Source: Burkholderiales bacterium (GTDB lineage Bacteria > Pseudomonadota > Gammaproteobacteria > Burkholderiales > JAEUOS01). Taken from it: a DNA stretch of 8,258 bases. Shown piece after piece: positions 6,657 to 8,258 of this stretch. The notes beneath the pieces are model-generated. The model saw only the letters and a program-made list of their open reading frames with translations. It had not been told where the DNA came from and ran no database searches. The stretch covers positions 1 to 8,258 of the forward strand of contig CANGUJ010000155.1 in assembly GCA_947456845.1 (NCBI GenBank), read 5' to 3'. The first letter of the stretch is position 1, and the number at the start of each line of letters is the position of its first letter. The position numbers and the translations under genes are program-made.

Positions 6657-7372
6657 CTGCGCTCATCCAGCCGTGTCGACCCGTCCTCGCGGACGATCAG
6701 GACGCAGCCGCTGCGGGTGCCGTACAGCGGGGCGACGATCATGCGCGGCGCGAGCAGGCGCTCGCGATCCAGGCCGATGCCGGTATCCGGAAGCGCGTCG
6801 TCGGGCGGCCTGCGCGTGTCGGCCAGCACGGCGAGCAGATCGCGCACCAGGGCATTTTCGTCGCGCGCCGCGCTGCCGATGCGCTGCAGGTCGGCGCTGA
6901 GGCCCGCGGCCTTGGGCCACGGCGTGTTCAGGCGGGCATTGCTGAGGCTGTGAAAGCCCGGGGTCAGGGTTTGCGCCTGCGGCGCGTGGTCGCCGGCATA
7001 CGCCAGCGCGCCACCATCGCCGGCAAGCAGGTTGAAGCCGTTGTATCGCCCTGCCTGCGCCGCGACGGACTGGCAGTAGGCGTGGGCCGGGTCGTTGCCG
7101 CGCAGAAACTCGGCCACCAGATGGCCGCGCGAGCGCATCGCCGCCCGCGGCCCGCCGCTGGTTCGATGGTTGGTCAGGGCGGCAAACCGGCCCTGCCGCG
7201 TCACGCCCATCCATGTGCCGCCGTCCTGCAGGTCGCGCCCGCCCAGGATGTGCGGTGCGTCATCCCAGTAGCCGGCATGTGCCGTCGGGCGGGCGTGGTA
7301 TTCGTCGCGGTTGGCCGCCACCAGCAGGCGGATGCCGGGAATCGCCCTCCAGGCTAGCGCGATCAGGCACAT
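6563..7372 (-). CDS. NRDE family protein (TANGO2-like)
   Basis: A 269-residue protein starting MCLIALAW with Cys2 and the signature AANRDE at residues 19-24, followed by GGRDLQDGGTWMGV and ALTNHR. These are hallmarks of the NRDE/TANGO2 family (PF05742), which has an N-terminal-nucleophile-hydrolase-like look with Cys2 as the exposed residue after Met removal. Eukaryotic TANGO2/HRG-9 homologues have been linked to haem trafficking; the bacterial role is not settled. The start is ATG at 7372, 6 bp after the stop of the DUF4936 gene, so it is part of the ygfZ cluster. The C-terminal part (after LDERSYDSAG) is a serine-rich tail without family features and lies within the convergent racemase gene. 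The family domain probably ends before the overlap, so the tail may be the result of a lost upstream stop. Confidence 0.92.
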   Translation of the reverse strand: MCLIALAWRAIPGIRLLVAANRDEYHARPTAHAGYWDDAPHILGGRDLQDGGTWMGVTRQGRFAALTNHRTSGGPRAAMRSRGHLVAEFLRGNDPAHAYCQSVAAQAGRYNGFNLLAGDGGALAYAGDHAPQAQTLTPGFHSLSNARLNTPWPKAAGLSADLQRIGSAARDENALVRDLLAVLADTRRPPDDALPDTGIGLDRERLLAPRMIVAPLYGTRSGCVLIVREDGSTRLDERSYDSAGRVTREVSESGSPIAPIRRSASVSAS

Positions 7373-7378
7373 GTCAGG

Positions 7379-7675
7379 TCAGGCCAGCGGGTCGTGAAAG
7401 ACTTCGCCGTGGCGTACCGAACCTTCGGCCAGGAAGCGTTCGATGCCGAAGCGCACCACACAGTCGGCCAGGGCGGCGTCGAACAGGAGCCGCTGGTGGA
7501 CGCCCTCGTAGATTTCCATCCACGTCACGGCATCGGTGGTTTTTTTCTTCAGCCGGCCGCGGATGCCGGTCAGGCGCAGGATGTCAGATTGCATGCCGAC
7601 GACGACCGGAAGGAACTCGCCGCGCGCATCGACAGGCACCTTGTAGTAGATGTAGTAATCGTAGATTTCGCTCAT
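7379..7675 (-). CDS. DUF4936 family protein
   Basis: A 98-residue protein starting MSEIYDYYIYYKVP, with a conserved-looking WMEIYEGV in the middle and an FHDPLA-like end. I recognise it as DUF4936 (PF16290), a small family of unknown function found mainly beside ygfZ in betaproteobacteria. The ATG at 7675 overlaps the ygfZ stop (ATGA), so translation is coupled. The size and strand pattern suggest a compact alpha/beta fold, possibly ferredoxin-like; there are no membrane segments or signal peptide. A run of seven A residues on the coding strand (7546-7540) encodes part of KKK and does not break the frame. The steady pairing with YgfZ suggests an accessory role, not demonstrated here. Confidence 0.85.
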   Translation of the reverse strand: MSEIYDYYIYYKVPVDARGEFLPVVVGMQSDILRLTGIRGRLKKKTTDAVTWMEIYEGVHQRLLFDAALADCVVRFGIERFLAEGSVRHGEVFHDPLA

Positions 7676-8258
7676 GCCGCTTCTGGAAGCGCGTACGGCA
7701 GGTCGACGAACGAGAGCGCGGGGCCGTCAGGCCCACCGAGGTGGATCGAGGTTTCGGCCCGGCTTTGCATGGACACTACCGCGAGCAACTCGCAGGTTCC
7801 GTCCGCATGCATGACAGCGTTGGCGACCTGGCCGCATTCCTGCGCGTTGGCTCCGCCGGAGTAAAGCGCCTGGCCGGCCGCAGGCGGCGCGCCTAGACCG
7901 CCGACAAGCGCCCGGTACATGCGCCGCTTGACGGCGCCGCGATAATGTGCGCGCGCCACGACTTCCTGCCCGGGATAGCATCCTTTCTTGAAGTTGATGC
8001 CGCCCAAGGCGTCGAGGTTCACCATCTGGGGCACGAACTGGTCCTGGGTGGCGGCGGTGATCCAGGATTCGCCCGCGCGGATCATGCCCGCAGCCCAAGG
8101 CGAATCATCGGCCGGCGCCGCCAAGGGCAGGGATTGCGCCTCGACGTGCAGGTGACGGGAAGTGCCTTCCACCGCCGGCAGGCCGACGCGCGTGACACCG
8201 GCGTCGTGGCGGACCGCGAACGGCGCGAGCGCGCTGTCTGCACCAAGCGAGCCGACCA
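7672..8258 (-). CDS. ygfZ: YgfZ/GcvT-like folate-binding protein, 5' end cut by window edge
   Basis: Open on the minus strand from the right edge (195 complete codons before the TGA at 7672), so this is the C-terminal 55-60 percent of a protein usually 300-350 residues long. The diagnostic motif KGCYPGQEVVARAHYRG matches the YgfZ signature KGCYxGQE with its functional cysteine, preceded by FVPQMVNLDALGGINF as in the family. YgfZ binds tetrahydrofolate and supports assembly or repair of certain Fe-S enzymes such as the tRNA methylthiolase MiaB; it acts in the cytoplasm. A GTG at 8172 is only an internal codon: the reading frame and family match continue upstream to the edge. First gene visible of the ygfZ-DUF4936-NRDE cluster. 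Confidence 0.93.
   Translation of the reverse strand, partial: VGSLGADSALAPFAVRHDAGVTRVGLPAVEGTSRHLHVEAQSLPLAAPADDSPWAAGMIRAGESWITAATQDQFVPQMVNLDALGGINFKKGCYPGQEVVARAHYRGAVKRRMYRALVGGLGAPPAAGQALYSGGANAQECGQVANAVMHADGTCELLAVVSMQSRAETSIHLGGPDGPALSFVDLPYALPEAA

Overview
The window is dense, GC-rich (roughly two thirds G+C) bacterial chromosome, with nearly every base in a gene and several genes overlapping or touching. The gene style points to a betaproteobacterium, most likely Alcaligenaceae (Bordetella/Achromobacter-like). The clues are a TRAP carboxylate transporter with its own accessory enzymes, and a ygfZ - DUF4936 - NRDE cluster of the kind I associate with that class. The taxon is inferred from style and families, not from a marker gene.

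Left block, minus strand, read from about 4125 down past position 1. It is one likely operon: a glyoxalase-like VOC protein, a TRAP solute-binding protein (DctP), the small TRAP membrane subunit (DctQ), a large TRAP membrane subunit (DctM), and a DadA-type FAD amino-acid dehydrogenase that runs off the left edge. DctM is only about 155 codons instead of the usual 420-440. It has a good N-terminus joined directly and in frame to a good C-terminus, so the transporter is probably inactivated by an internal deletion.

Centre, plus strand. Divergent from that operon, across an 87-bp gap, is a full-length thiamine-diphosphate enzyme of the acetolactate synthase/2-oxoacid decarboxylase superfamily (4213-5907). 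An Asp/Glu-racemase-superfamily protein follows directly (about 5895-6656). The gap holds an imperfect 14-bp inverted repeat that includes the VOC start codon, evenly spaced GCCGGC motifs, a 12-bp palindrome and a possible -10 box.

Right block, minus strand. A compact housekeeping cluster runs leftward from the right edge: YgfZ (tetrahydrofolate-dependent Fe-S protein factor, truncated by the edge), a DUF4936 protein and an NRDE/TANGO2-family protein. YgfZ and DUF4936 overlap by ATGA, and 6 bp separate DUF4936 from NRDE. The NRDE gene ends 94 bp inside the convergent racemase gene.

Working hypothesis for the left and centre blocks: they form one catabolic module. TRAP would import a carboxylate or amino acid, the racemase-fold protein and the FAD dehydrogenase would convert it to a 2-oxo acid, and the ThDP enzyme would decarboxylate or condense it, with the VOC protein in an auxiliary role. 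The substrate cannot be read from the sequence. No transcriptional regulator is encoded in the window. I found no RNA genes, insertion sequences, CRISPR arrays or clear intrinsic terminators.
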